Assembly (NCBI GenBank): GCA_946615865.1
Contig: CAMOIJ010000002.1
Span: forward strand, 1 to 64,000
Reading direction: 5' to 3'
Length of the DNA stretch: 64,000 nt
Source: an uncultured Lachnospiraceae bacterium
Lineage (GTDB): Bacteria > Bacillota > Clostridia > Lachnospirales > Lachnospiraceae
The stretch's first letter is position 1. Every line of letters begins with the position of its first letter. This document shows positions 17,604 to 26,285 of the stretch, in pieces. The translations under genes and the position numbers were made by a program. The notes below the pieces were generated by a model. The model did not search any database. It worked only from the letters and a program-made list of their open reading frames with translations, and had not been told where the DNA came from.

Positions 17604-18695
17604 ATGAAGGATTTTTATGAAAAATTGTTAGACTGGTATTTGGAAAATCAGAGGGAACTCCCTTGGAGAGAGGATCCCACCCCCTACCATGTCTGGCTTT
17701 CAGAGATCATGCTTCAGCAGACCAGAGTAGAAGCAGCGAGAGAGTATTATCTGAGATTTTTGAACAGACTTCCGGACGTCAGCTCCCTGGCCGAAGCTTC
17801 TGAGGACACATGCCTGAAACTCTGGGAGGGACTGGGGTATTACAGCCGGGTCAGGAACATGAAAAGAGCTGCCTCAGAAGTGATGGAGAAATTCGGAGGC
17901 AACATTCCAAATACTTCAGCGGAATTGATTCGGCTCCCGGGGATCGGACAGTATACATCAGCTGCAATTGCCTCTATTGCGTTCGGAGAGAGAATACCGG
18001 CAGTGGACGGGAATCTTCTGAGGATATACTCAAGACTGGAAATGTATGAGGAGAATATCCGGACACCGGCGGCGTTTAGGAAAGCTTTGGAGTACTATAC
18101 TGACCGGATGCCGAAAAACACGACGAAAACCGGAAAAGGAAATCCATGCGGGAACTTTAACCAGGCGCTTATGGATCTGGGAAATGCTGTATGCCTGCCG
18201 AATACAGCACCTGAATGCGGGAACTGCCCTATCTCAGAGTTCTGCAGGACACATAGGGAAAGGCCGGGCATGGAGGCGGATCTGCCTGTGATCCCTGCAG
18301 GAAAGGGTAAAAAGGAGGAGCGCCTGACGGTGTTCCTGATCAGATCAGAAGGAAGAACCGCTGTGAGAAAGCGGCCGGCGCGGGGACTGTTGGCTGGTCT
18401 TTACGAGTTTCCGAGCGCGGCAGGAGAACTTGAGACAGAAGATGCCGTTAAGTGGCTCAGGGAACACTCTGTTGAGCCGATCAGGATCAAAAAGATCATT
18501 GATGCTGAGCACATTTTTACACACAAGAAGTGGATCATGCGGGGCTATGAAGTGACGATGGACTCATTTTCGGAAGAAAATGTACCGTTTATCATGGCTT
18601 CCGAAGAAGAGATTGCTCAAAAGTACTGTATTCCCTCTGCTTTCGGCGCTTATTTAAAATGGATGGATTTAAAAAAGAACAATTCCATTTACTGA
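17604..18695 (+). CDS. mutY: A/G-specific adenine glycosylase
   Basis: 363 residues. MutY removes adenine mispaired with 8-oxoguanine. The helix-hairpin-helix LPGIGQYTSAAI and catalytic Asp in VDGNLLRI are present; the LPWRE motif is near the N-terminus. The 4Fe-4S cysteines appear as C-x7-C-x2-C-x5-C, one residue longer in the first gap than the E. coli pattern. The C-terminal NUDIX-like domain that reads 8-oxoG is present (RGLLAGLYEFPS). It starts 18 bases after holA and probably shares its transcript. Confidence 0.93.
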   Translation: MKDFYEKLLDWYLENQRELPWREDPTPYHVWLSEIMLQQTRVEAAREYYLRFLNRLPDVSSLAEASEDTCLKLWEGLGYYSRVRNMKRAASEVMEKFGGNIPNTSAELIRLPGIGQYTSAAIASIAFGERIPAVDGNLLRIYSRLEMYEENIRTPAAFRKALEYYTDRMPKNTTKTGKGNPCGNFNQALMDLGNAVCLPNTAPECGNCPISEFCRTHRERPGMEADLPVIPAGKGKKEERLTVFLIRSEGRTAVRKRPARGLLAGLYEFPSAAGELETEDAVKWLREHSVEPIRIKKIIDAEHIFTHKKWIMRGYEVTMDSFSEENVPFIMASEEEIAQKYCIPSAFGAYLKWMDLKKNNSIY

Positions 18696-18715
18696 CTGAG
18701 GGAAAGCTCGAATGT

Positions 18716-18744
18716 TTGGCTTATTTGTCAAGGTATGGTATAAT
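18716..18744 (+). promoter_or_regulatory. Likely promoter of the glycosyltransferase operon
   Basis: TTGGCT and a perfect TATAAT are separated by 17 bases, 36 bases before the start codon. Confidence 0.65.
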
Positions 18745-18779
18745 ATTACGCCGATGACTGCTTATGGAAGGAATGAAAT

Positions 18780-19811
18780 ATGAAATTATTGACAATAGCT
18801 GTACCTTGCTATAATTCACAGGATTATATGGAAAATTGTATCAGTTCCCTGGTTGTCGGAGGGGACGAGGTTGAGGTTCTTGTGGTGGATGACGGATCCG
18901 CGGACAGGACCGCTGAGATCGCTGATCAGCTTGAGGCAGAATATCCCGGGATCGTCAGGGCGATCCATCAGCCCAACAAGGGTCACGGCGGAGCCGTGAA
19001 TACCGGGATCGAGAATGCATCCGGTCTCTACTTCAAGGTGGTGGACAGCGACGATAAAGTCAAAGCCAGCGCATTTAAGTCTATACTGGATAAACTGCGG
19101 GAAAATCAGGATGCTGAGGAGAAGATCGATCTTCTCATCAGCAATTTCGTTTACGATAAAGAAGGACAGGCACGCAAGAAAGTAATGGAATACCGAAAGG
19201 TTCTGCCTGTGGGCAGAATGTTCAGCTGGGATGAAGCCAAGCGATTCAGGAAAGGCCAGTATATCCTGATGCATTCCGTGATCTACAGAACCGAACTGCT
19301 CAGGCAGTGCGGTCTAAGGCTCCCGGAGCACTGCTTCTACGTGGATAACATTTATGTGTTCAATCCCATGCCGAGCGTGAAGAATATCTATTATCTGGAC
19401 GTTAATTTCTACTATTATTTTATCGGAAGAGACGACCAGTCCGTAAATGAAGAGGTCATGATCGGACGTCTTGACCAGCAGGCCAGGGTCAACAGGATCA
19501 TGTTTGACTATTTCTCGGATGGAGTATCGGAAGGTCTGATCGAAAAGAAGAGCCAGCTGTATAAATACATGTACAACTATCTTGAGATCATAACTACCAT
19601 CACCTCGGTTCTCGCGATCATATCCGATGACCCGGAAAAGATCGCTATTAAGGACGAACTGTGGGATTATCTCTCCGAGAAGGATCATGATCTGTATCTG
19701 AAGCTGCGCAGAGGTGTCTTCGGCACAGTCGTGCATCTGCCCGGCAGAGTCGGCAAAAAGGTGGTCTCAGCCGGATACGGAATCGCACGGAATATTTTCG
19801 GATTTAACTGA
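18780..19811 (+). CDS. Family 2 glycosyltransferase
   Basis: 343 residues. The GT-A fold is shown by IAVPCYNSQDYMENC at the N-terminus, VVDDGSADRT near residue 40 and the metal-binding VDSDDK near residue 97. There is no clear membrane segment. GT2 enzymes transfer sugars from nucleotide-sugar donors. With the sugar-1-phosphate transferase just downstream, it probably extends a lipid-linked cell-surface glycan, but donor and acceptor cannot be named. Confidence 0.88.
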   Translation: MKLLTIAVPCYNSQDYMENCISSLVVGGDEVEVLVVDDGSADRTAEIADQLEAEYPGIVRAIHQPNKGHGGAVNTGIENASGLYFKVVDSDDKVKASAFKSILDKLRENQDAEEKIDLLISNFVYDKEGQARKKVMEYRKVLPVGRMFSWDEAKRFRKGQYILMHSVIYRTELLRQCGLRLPEHCFYVDNIYVFNPMPSVKNIYYLDVNFYYYFIGRDDQSVNEEVMIGRLDQQARVNRIMFDYFSDGVSEGLIEKKSQLYKYMYNYLEIITTITSVLAIISDDPEKIAIKDELWDYLSEKDHDLYLKLRRGVFGTVVHLPGRVGKKVVSAGYGIARNIFGFN

Positions 19812-19861
19812 ACGGAAGTTTGGTTGCTTCATTGCACTTTTAATGAGGCAGGGAGAGAGTT

Positions 19862-21316
19862 ATGCATAAGAAAGAGTTGAGAGGCTGGATCAAGCACATC
19901 GATTTTATAGTGCTCGATGTGGTGATCCTGCAGGTCTGCTTTGTACTTAGTTACTGGATATGGGTCGGATTTGAAAATCCGTACGACACATATCTGTACA
20001 GATATCAGGCGATCCTGCTTTTGCTTTGCCAGCTGCTCACAGTGCTGTTCACAGACAGCTATAAGAATATACTGAGAAGAAACCGGGTTGAGGAATTCAT
20101 AGCCACCTTCCGGTTTGAAGTCATCTTCATGCTGCTGGAGATCCTGTTCCTGTTTATGGTGCATCAGATCTACATGGTATCGAGAATGTTTACCGGTATC
20201 ATGGCAGTCATGTACCTGTTTGCCTCATATTTTATGAGGCAGATGAACAAAAAGAGGATTTTCAATTCAGCCAAGATCAAAGTGGGAAAAAAGTCTCTCA
20301 TGGTAATGACCTCTGCTTCACTGGCTGGAGAAGTGATCAAGAATCTTCTGGACAACAGTGTTCACGACTACAAGATTACCGGTCTGTACGTGATGGACAA
20401 AAAATGCGGGACGGAGACTTTCCGCGACATTCCTGTATTCGGAATGGATACGGATATCATAAACGAGATCAGGAAGAACTGGGTAGACGAGGTGCTCGTC
20501 TATCAGCCGGAAAACATGCCGTATCCAATGGATATGATCGATGCGATCATGGAAATGGGAATCACAGTGCATTACTGTCTGGAAGCATTGAACGCTCACA
20601 GCGACGGCATGCAGGAAGTTTCCAAGATCGGCACTTACAGGGTGTTGACCAACAGCCTCAGGATCGTATCGACAAGGCAGATCATCTGTAAGAGAGTAAT
20701 GGATATTCTGGGCGGTATTATCGGATGCATTCTTACCGGCATCATCTTCATCTTTATCGCTCCGATCATCTACATTCAGTCCCCCGGACCGATCTTTTTC
20801 AAGCAGAAGCGCGTCGGCCAGAACGGCAAGCAGTTCTACATGTACAAATTCAGAAGCATGTATATGGACGCTGAAGAGCGCAAAAAGGCGCTCATGGAGC
20901 AGAACAAGATCAGCGACGGCATGATGTTCAAGATGGATGACGACCCCAGGATCATAGGATCAGAGAAAAAGGATAAGAACGGAAGACCCGCAGGGATCGG
21001 CAACTTTATAAGAAGAACTTCCCTGGACGAGTTTCCGCAGTTTTGGAATGTGCTCAAGGGAGAAATGTCTCTTGTGGGTACAAGGCCTCCGACGCTCGAC
21101 GAATGGGAAAAATATGATCTTCACCACAGAGTGAGAATGAGCATAAAGCCCGGGATCACCGGTCTGTGGCAGATCAGCGGACGAAGCGATATCACTGATT
21201 TTGAGGAAGTCGTCAGACTTGACCGCGAGTATATTCAAAACTGGAGCGTCTGGCTCGATCTCAAGATCCTCCTCAAAACGGTTGGCGTCGTCCTGAGGCA
21301 TGAAGGTGCGGAATAA
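19862..21316 (+). CDS. Polyprenyl-phosphate sugar-1-phosphate transferase (WcaJ/EpsL type)
   Basis: 484 residues. Four N-terminal membrane helices are followed by a Rossmann-like CoA-binding-type domain, a further helix (about residues 280-305) and the bacterial sugar transferase core: FKQKRVGQNGKQF, YKFRSM, RRTSLDEFPQFWNVLKG, GTRPPT and KPGITGLWQISGRS. It loads the first sugar phosphate onto undecaprenyl phosphate, starting an exopolysaccharide or capsule unit. AGGGAGAG precedes the ATG. No flippase or polymerase gene is nearby, so the rest of the pathway is elsewhere. Confidence 0.92.
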   Translation: MHKKELRGWIKHIDFIVLDVVILQVCFVLSYWIWVGFENPYDTYLYRYQAILLLLCQLLTVLFTDSYKNILRRNRVEEFIATFRFEVIFMLLEILFLFMVHQIYMVSRMFTGIMAVMYLFASYFMRQMNKKRIFNSAKIKVGKKSLMVMTSASLAGEVIKNLLDNSVHDYKITGLYVMDKKCGTETFRDIPVFGMDTDIINEIRKNWVDEVLVYQPENMPYPMDMIDAIMEMGITVHYCLEALNAHSDGMQEVSKIGTYRVLTNSLRIVSTRQIICKRVMDILGGIIGCILTGIIFIFIAPIIYIQSPGPIFFKQKRVGQNGKQFYMYKFRSMYMDAEERKKALMEQNKISDGMMFKMDDDPRIIGSEKKDKNGRPAGIGNFIRRTSLDEFPQFWNVLKGEMSLVGTRPPTLDEWEKYDLHHRVRMSIKPGITGLWQISGRSDITDFEEVVRLDREYIQNWSVWLDLKILLKTVGVVLRHEGAE

Positions 21317-21338
21317 TTAAAAGTTAAAGGCAGGATAG

Positions 21339-22250
21339 ATGATAAAGAAACTGTTTCATTTTATTTTTGTTTTATTATTGCTGGCGCTCGTTATAGGCAT
21401 TCCCGGGACATGGATGCTTCATCGCTCCTACAGCGATCCGGAAGTACACTATTTTTACACAAAAGAAGGAGAGGGAGATCAGTCTCTTCGTTTTGTTGTG
21501 ATCTCAGATCTTTACGGCTATGTCTTTGAGGGCGGCAACGGGGTGATCGCCGATCGGGCCGGAAATACATTTCCTGACGCTATCCTGATAGGAGGCAACA
21601 TGATCACAGCCGATACGGAAAATCTTACGCCTCTCACGGACCTGATCAAGAGACTTAACCAGATCGCTCCCGTATACTATTCCTATGGGGAACAGGAACT
21701 GAAGTATGCCGCAGACCATGCTGAACAGGAGGAAGCTGTGGATCCTCTGAAGGATGCTTTGGAGAAAGCAGGCGCTGTTGTCCTGAATGAGAGTTACGCG
21801 GATACGAGTCTTTACGGGATCGGAGTGCGGATCGGCGGCATGTACAACAATGCCTATGAGCTGACCAACCTGAGGTATGAGGTCAAGAAAAGGTATCAGA
21901 GTACCTGGAATTTTCTCAATGACTTTAAGGATACAGGAAATCTGAAGATCATGCTTTCAATAAGACCCGAGAGTTTTTTATATTCCGACGCATGTAAAAC
22001 CTGGAATCCGGATCTGGTGGTGAGTGGAAACGACCTGGGAGGCCTTGTTGTGCTTCCGCATTACGGCGGCGTATTCGGCGGTTCCCAGGGATATTTCCCT
22101 GAGTACCTGCACGGCATGTTTGAAAAGGATGATGTGAAACTGTTTATCACAAGCGGACTGAGCGCACCGAAAGGTCTTATTCCGAGATTAAACAACCCGC
22201 CGGAAATAGCGGTGGTTGACGTTGACGGTCTTTCAAGAGAACAGATGTGA
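21339..22250 (+). CDS. Calcineurin-like phosphoesterase homologue with lost metal ligands (likely pseudoenzyme)
   Basis: 303 residues with an N-terminal membrane anchor (residues 5-25). The block order matches YkuE/YaeI-type metallophosphoesterases, but the metal ligands are changed throughout: VISDLYG instead of a D-L-H-G box, ILIGGN instead of GD, YGEQE instead of GNHE, SIRPE instead of SHRPE, and SGNDLGG instead of SGHTHGG. The fold's other conserved positions remain and the frame is open, so this looks like a selected non-catalytic protein, not a decaying gene. It follows the sugar transferase and may bind a lipid-linked or phosphorylated ligand. Confidence 0.65.
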   Translation: MIKKLFHFIFVLLLLALVIGIPGTWMLHRSYSDPEVHYFYTKEGEGDQSLRFVVISDLYGYVFEGGNGVIADRAGNTFPDAILIGGNMITADTENLTPLTDLIKRLNQIAPVYYSYGEQELKYAADHAEQEEAVDPLKDALEKAGAVVLNESYADTSLYGIGVRIGGMYNNAYELTNLRYEVKKRYQSTWNFLNDFKDTGNLKIMLSIRPESFLYSDACKTWNPDLVVSGNDLGGLVVLPHYGGVFGGSQGYFPEYLHGMFEKDDVKLFITSGLSAPKGLIPRLNNPPEIAVVDVDGLSREQM

Positions 22251-22254
22251 AAAT

Positions 22255-22295
22255 AAAGCGCGGCCAAGGGAGTTAGACCTTGACCGCGCTTTTTA
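22255..22295 (+). terminator. Terminator of the glycosyltransferase operon
   Basis: AAAGCGCGGCCAAGG pairs with CCTTGACCGCGCTTT and ends in TTTTT. The rest of the gap to the next gene (to 22496) is AT-rich, with a TATAAT at 22449-22454 that may serve the next gene; no good -35 box is visible. Confidence 0.85.
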
Positions 22296-22496
22296 TGGAG
22301 AACGAATGCAGATGCATCCTGTTCGGCAGAGTTATTAAATTTACCGGCAAATATAAAATAGCACTTTATTCTTAACAAAAGTTTAAATATCGAAAAACTG
22401 ACAGTATTAAGGTAACATTATAATATTTTCGTTCATTTCGAATTCGTGTATAATGTTTGATAATTGACTTATGACTACTTTTTTAAGGAGCGGTTT

Positions 22497-24458
22497 ATGC
22501 AGAGTGATTACGAAAAAGCAAGGAAGGACGGCGAGCGCGCGTACCGCAGAGCTGTCATGTCGGGACAGTACCCCTATCTTCCTGCGCTGGATTCTATGGG
22601 ACAGGACATTGACAGGCTTGCTGTGAGAGATCTGGGCGTCGAGGAGGTGCCTATCAGCATGATCGCGGGCACAAGGACTGTCGGAAGGCAGAACGCGTTT
22701 GCCTGCAACTTTATGCCTCTTACAGAACCCGGAAGTGAATTCGCGCAGAAATGGTCTTCTCTCTATGACTCCGCACTCGAAGACGGAATCCGTGAACCGA
22801 TCAAGGTTTACGAATACATGAACAAATTCTATGTAGAGGAAGGTAATAAGCGGGTATCCGTATCCAAGTTTATAGGCTATTTTTCGATCCCGGGAAACGT
22901 GATAAGGATCCTGCCGCCAAAGACGGACGATCCGGGTTCGAGGATCTACTATGAATATATAGATTTTTACAATGTGACGGGAATGTTTTCCATCACATTC
23001 TCCAAAGAGGGTTCCTACGCGGAACTTGCGGATCATTTCGGACAGGACCTTAGTAAACAATGGCCAGAGGAACTGATCGAAGAACTCAGATCAGCCTTCA
23101 ATGTTTTCGCTAAATGCTATGTCCACGTGAGCGCAAAGAATTCCATTACCATTGGAGACGCTTTTTTACTCTATCTTGAGGTCTTTGAACTGGACAGTCT
23201 GCTCTACGATTCGGAGAATCTGATCAGACACAAGATTCAGAAACTCCGCAATGAATACAGCGCTTTATCCGGAGAGGACAAAATAGAGCTGGTCCGCGGC
23301 CCCTGGGAAGTCGGAAGGGGAAGCGGCGTCAGGAAGCTGATCAATCTAAGCAGCGCCTACAGCGGAAAACCGATCCGGGCGGCATTTCTGTTTGAACACA
23401 AAAAAGAGGAATCCAGCTGGGCCTACAGCCATGAACTGGGCGCCAATGAGCTTGTAGAAAAGTTTGACGGTGCTGTCGAAGCGATCAGATTTGAGGACTG
23501 CAGTTCCGAGTATAATCTTGAGCAGGCGTTTGAAGCTTGCAGCGCGGATAAGGAGGATATTGTATTTGCCACATCTCCGGCAATGATGGAGGCATGCCTT
23601 AAGGCAGCGATCAAATACCCTGAGATGAGGATCATGAACTGTTCTGTCAATCTCTCACGGAGTTCGGTACCGACCTATTACACCAGAATGTATGAAGCCA
23701 AATTCCTGATGGGGTGTCTGGCCGCCTCTCTGGCTGAGAACCACATGATCGGATACCGGGCTGATTATCCTATTTACGGCGGGATAGCGAATATCAACGC
23801 GTTTGCTCTTGGCGCCGCAGCCTTCGATCCCGGCGCCAGGATAAAACTTGTTTGGGCATCAAAAAAAGGAAGTGACTGGGAAAAAGAACTGATCGACAGC
23901 GGATGCAGGATCATTTCAGGGATCGATTTCATAAAACCCAAGGATCCCACCAGGAAATACGGCCTGTACCGGATCCACGATGCCGGGACACGCAGAGCTG
24001 ACGGAACAGTCAGAGATGAGCAGGAAGTGGAAAACCTCGCGGCTCCCGTCTATCAGTGGGGCCCCTATTACGAGCAGATCATCCAAAAACTCATTGACGG
24101 TTCGCTGGATGCAAGGAAAAACGGAGCCGCAGGCAAGGCAGTTAACTTTTGGTGGGGGATTTCCGCGGGTGTTGTGGACATCATCCTGTCCCAAAATCTT
24201 CCTTATGCATCCCGTAAGGTCATTATGTCACTTAAACGCATCATAGCGACGGACGCGGCAAGTCCTTTCGAGGGAGAGATCCACACGCAGACCGGCGTTC
24301 TAAAGGGGCCTGACTCACCGGCTCTCAATGACAAAGAGATCATCAAGATGGACTGGCTGTGTGATAATATAATCGGAGAGATACCTGAGACATGGGAACT
24401 TGATGAATCGATCAAAAAGACTGTGAAAGTATCCGGCGTAAAGGAGAAAAAACTGTGA
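22497..24458 (+). CDS. Cytosolic BMP-domain protein with an N-terminal ParB-like segment
   Basis: About 653 residues, no signal peptide. After some 90 residues comes EPIKVYEYMNKFYVEEGNKR, which resembles the ParB N-terminal fold (I-V-x-x-Y-x-I-x-E-G-x-x-R). The C-terminal half (from about residue 300) resembles the BMP/PnrA/Med family of nucleoside-binding proteins: FATSPAMMEACLKAA, YYTRMYEAKFLMGCLAAS, GYRADYPIYGG. BMP proteins are normally exported transport receptors; here export is absent, so an intracellular sensor is plausible. I chose the ATG after TTAAGGAG over the longer track start. It overlaps the phosphoesterase gene. Confidence 0.75.
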   Translation: MQSDYEKARKDGERAYRRAVMSGQYPYLPALDSMGQDIDRLAVRDLGVEEVPISMIAGTRTVGRQNAFACNFMPLTEPGSEFAQKWSSLYDSALEDGIREPIKVYEYMNKFYVEEGNKRVSVSKFIGYFSIPGNVIRILPPKTDDPGSRIYYEYIDFYNVTGMFSITFSKEGSYAELADHFGQDLSKQWPEELIEELRSAFNVFAKCYVHVSAKNSITIGDAFLLYLEVFELDSLLYDSENLIRHKIQKLRNEYSALSGEDKIELVRGPWEVGRGSGVRKLINLSSAYSGKPIRAAFLFEHKKEESSWAYSHELGANELVEKFDGAVEAIRFEDCSSEYNLEQAFEACSADKEDIVFATSPAMMEACLKAAIKYPEMRIMNCSVNLSRSSVPTYYTRMYEAKFLMGCLAASLAENHMIGYRADYPIYGGIANINAFALGAAAFDPGARIKLVWASKKGSDWEKELIDSGCRIISGIDFIKPKDPTRKYGLYRIHDAGTRRADGTVRDEQEVENLAAPVYQWGPYYEQIIQKLIDGSLDARKNGAAGKAVNFWWGISAGVVDIILSQNLPYASRKVIMSLKRIIATDAASPFEGEIHTQTGVLKGPDSPALNDKEIIKMDWLCDNIIGEIPETWELDESIKKTVKVSGVKEKKL

Positions 24459-25150
24459 AGGTTCTGGTTGTCGCCGACGAGGAGAGCAAGTCTCTATGGG
24501 ACTTCTACACTCCGGGAAAACTAAAGGGAATCGACTTGATCATTTCCTGCGGAGATCTGAGCCCGGATTATCTGGAGTTTTTAGTGACAATGGGAAATTG
24601 TCCTCTGCTCTATGTCCGTGGAAATCACGACGCGGTCTATGACAGAAAACCGCCGGAAGGTTGTGTATGTATCGAAGAAATGATATATAATCACTGTGGG
24701 CTCAGAGTCGCGGGGCTCGGAGGTTCCATGCGATACAAGTTCGGCAGCAATATGTACAGCGAGAAGGAAATGGATTCCCGGGTCAACCGTCTTATGCGCA
24801 AGACAAAAACGACCGGCGGAATCGACATCCTTGTGACTCACGCGCCCGTCAGAGGATACGGCGACCTTGACGATCTGCCGCACAGGGGCTTTGAATGTTT
24901 TGACAGATTTCTTACGGAAGTGAAGCCTCTTTATATGCTGCATGGGCATGTGCACAAGGCTTATTCGCGCAGTTTTGAAAAGCGAAGAGAACATCCTTCG
25001 GGTACGGTGATAATCAACGCCTATGAGTCATGCACTCTGGATATACCGGAGAGCGCGTACCCGCAGTTCGGAAACACAGGCGCGTTCCTGTATGATTTCT
25101 ACTGCAGAAACGGAAAGAAAATCAAGGGCTTTGACCGGAATCCGATCTGA
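24455..25150 (+). CDS. Metallophosphoesterase
   Basis: 231 residues from a GTG that overlaps the previous stop (GTGA). The calcineurin-like metal motifs are mostly intact: SCGDLSPDYL, RGNHD, VTHAPVRG and LHGHVH. The first box reads VADEE, with Glu in place of the usual His. It is soluble, so it acts in the cytosol. The substrate is unknown. The overlap with the BMP-domain gene suggests paired function, perhaps in nucleotide or nucleoside handling; that is inference. Confidence 0.85.
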   Translation: MKVLVVADEESKSLWDFYTPGKLKGIDLIISCGDLSPDYLEFLVTMGNCPLLYVRGNHDAVYDRKPPEGCVCIEEMIYNHCGLRVAGLGGSMRYKFGSNMYSEKEMDSRVNRLMRKTKTTGGIDILVTHAPVRGYGDLDDLPHRGFECFDRFLTEVKPLYMLHGHVHKAYSRSFEKRREHPSGTVIINAYESCTLDIPESAYPQFGNTGAFLYDFYCRNGKKIKGFDRNPI

Positions 25151-25207
25151 ATCGGATGAAATAAACAAGGGCGGAAAGAACGTCCGCCCACATGGGAGGA
25201 GAAAAAA

Positions 25208-26080
25208 GTGATCAGAAAAAGATTTGTAAACGCAGGAAGAAAAACTGCCGCAGTGATCCTTGTACTTGCTCTGACAGCAGGTCTTTGCGGGTGCGGGGGA
25301 TCGAAAGACTCGACTGTGAAAGAATCAGCTGAGGAGAGCGCGGCGGCTCAGAGCACAGTGATGGAACCGATCAATCCCGAGGAGGTGAAGTCGGAAGACG
25401 TCATGAAAGAGGAAGAGAAGCCTGCCGAAGCAGCAACGCAGAAGGAGCAGCCGAAGGAAGTGATAGAAAAGCCCGAACCCACCGAGGTGGATCCGGAAGC
25501 AGAAAGAGCGGAAGCTGAGAGAAGAAAAGAAGAAAATGAGAAGAGAAAACAGGATAATACCGCTGCCGTCAACCTTGACGAGGTTCTCGACGGCGTTATG
25601 ACCTTTGACGGAATGCAGCTGGAATTCCCTGTCGATCTGAATTCGCTCAAACTCGGCAAGTGGACGATCACCTATGAGATCGAAGGAAATCCCGGGGATA
25701 AAACCCTGGTGGCTGATCAGGTCGTTACAGCGAAGATGACAAATCCTGACTATACGGACGACGATGTCATTGTTAAGGCTGAGTTCGGAAACTATACCGG
25801 TTCAGAGGCGAAACTGACAGATCTTCCAATGACAGGAATCTATATTACTAAGGGAAAAGGAAAGGACGGGGCGGAGCCCAGGCTTCCCGCGGTAGAACTT
25901 CCCTGCGGTTTCACCTGGGGAACCCCCGAGAGCGAGATCATCGAACAGCTCGGAGAGGCAAGCTTCTCCGGAAGTTTCGATTACGATTTTGATTTTATGT
26001 ACGAAAACGGCAAATATCTGCTGGAACTTGGAGGTATGAGCGACACAGGGCTTGAATATATCGTGTACTCTGTGGAATAA
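25208..26080 (+). CDS. Lipoprotein of unknown function
   Basis: 290 residues from a GTG with GGGAGGAG upstream. The signal peptide ends in an LCGC lipobox near residue 28. Residues about 35-120 are low-complexity E/K/P/A, a likely flexible spacer, and the C-terminal 165 residues form a compact domain with a repeated LP-(V/M)-E/T-LP-type strand pattern and several Gly/Asp turns. I do not recognise the domain. It may be an envelope sensor or substrate-binding lipoprotein. It lies 57 bases after the phosphoesterase gene. Confidence 0.75.
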   Translation: MIRKRFVNAGRKTAAVILVLALTAGLCGCGGSKDSTVKESAEESAAAQSTVMEPINPEEVKSEDVMKEEEKPAEAATQKEQPKEVIEKPEPTEVDPEAERAEAERRKEENEKRKQDNTAAVNLDEVLDGVMTFDGMQLEFPVDLNSLKLGKWTITYEIEGNPGDKTLVADQVVTAKMTNPDYTDDDVIVKAEFGNYTGSEAKLTDLPMTGIYITKGKGKDGAEPRLPAVELPCGFTWGTPESEIIEQLGEASFSGSFDYDFDFMYENGKYLLELGGMSDTGLEYIVYSVE

Positions 26081-26167
26081 TGGGCATAGAGATATCTGAC
26101 AGGAAAGTATTGTCCGACCTGAAAGAGCAGTGAACAGTTTCTATGAAGACAGGTATATGCGAATAAA

Positions 26168-26254
26168 GCGGGACCTTCCGTTCGCGGAGGGTATCCCTGC
26201 GCGTGTTTTCATGTATACGAGGCTCTTTCACCGGAAGGTGGAAGGGCTTTTTTT
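26168..26254 (+). promoter_or_regulatory. Candidate leader attenuator in front of the nitrogenase-like operon
   Basis: A hairpin with outer arms GCGGGA/TCCCTGC and inner arms CCTTCCG/CGGAGGG around a TTCG loop precedes an intrinsic terminator. ACCTTCCG (26173-26180) in the first hairpin is perfectly complementary to CGGAAGGT (26232-26239) in the terminator, so two exclusive folds are possible, as in transcription attenuators and riboswitches. I do not recognise a known aptamer. The plain alternative is that the terminator only ends the lipoprotein transcript. Confidence 0.4.
26222..26254 (+). terminator. Intrinsic terminator before the nitrogenase-like operon
   Basis: GCTCTTTCACC pairs with GGTGGAAGGGC (with G-U pairs) around GGAA and runs into seven T. 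It sits 31 bases before the first start codon of the operon. Confidence 0.75.
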
Positions 26255-26285
26255 ATGAACGGGAATATTTTGACAGGAGAGCGCA

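Noticed and set aside
26143-26166. Seven-codon leader peptide ATG AAG ... TAA before the nitrogenase-like operon
   Set aside because: No ribosome site and no run of regulatory codons; not supportable.
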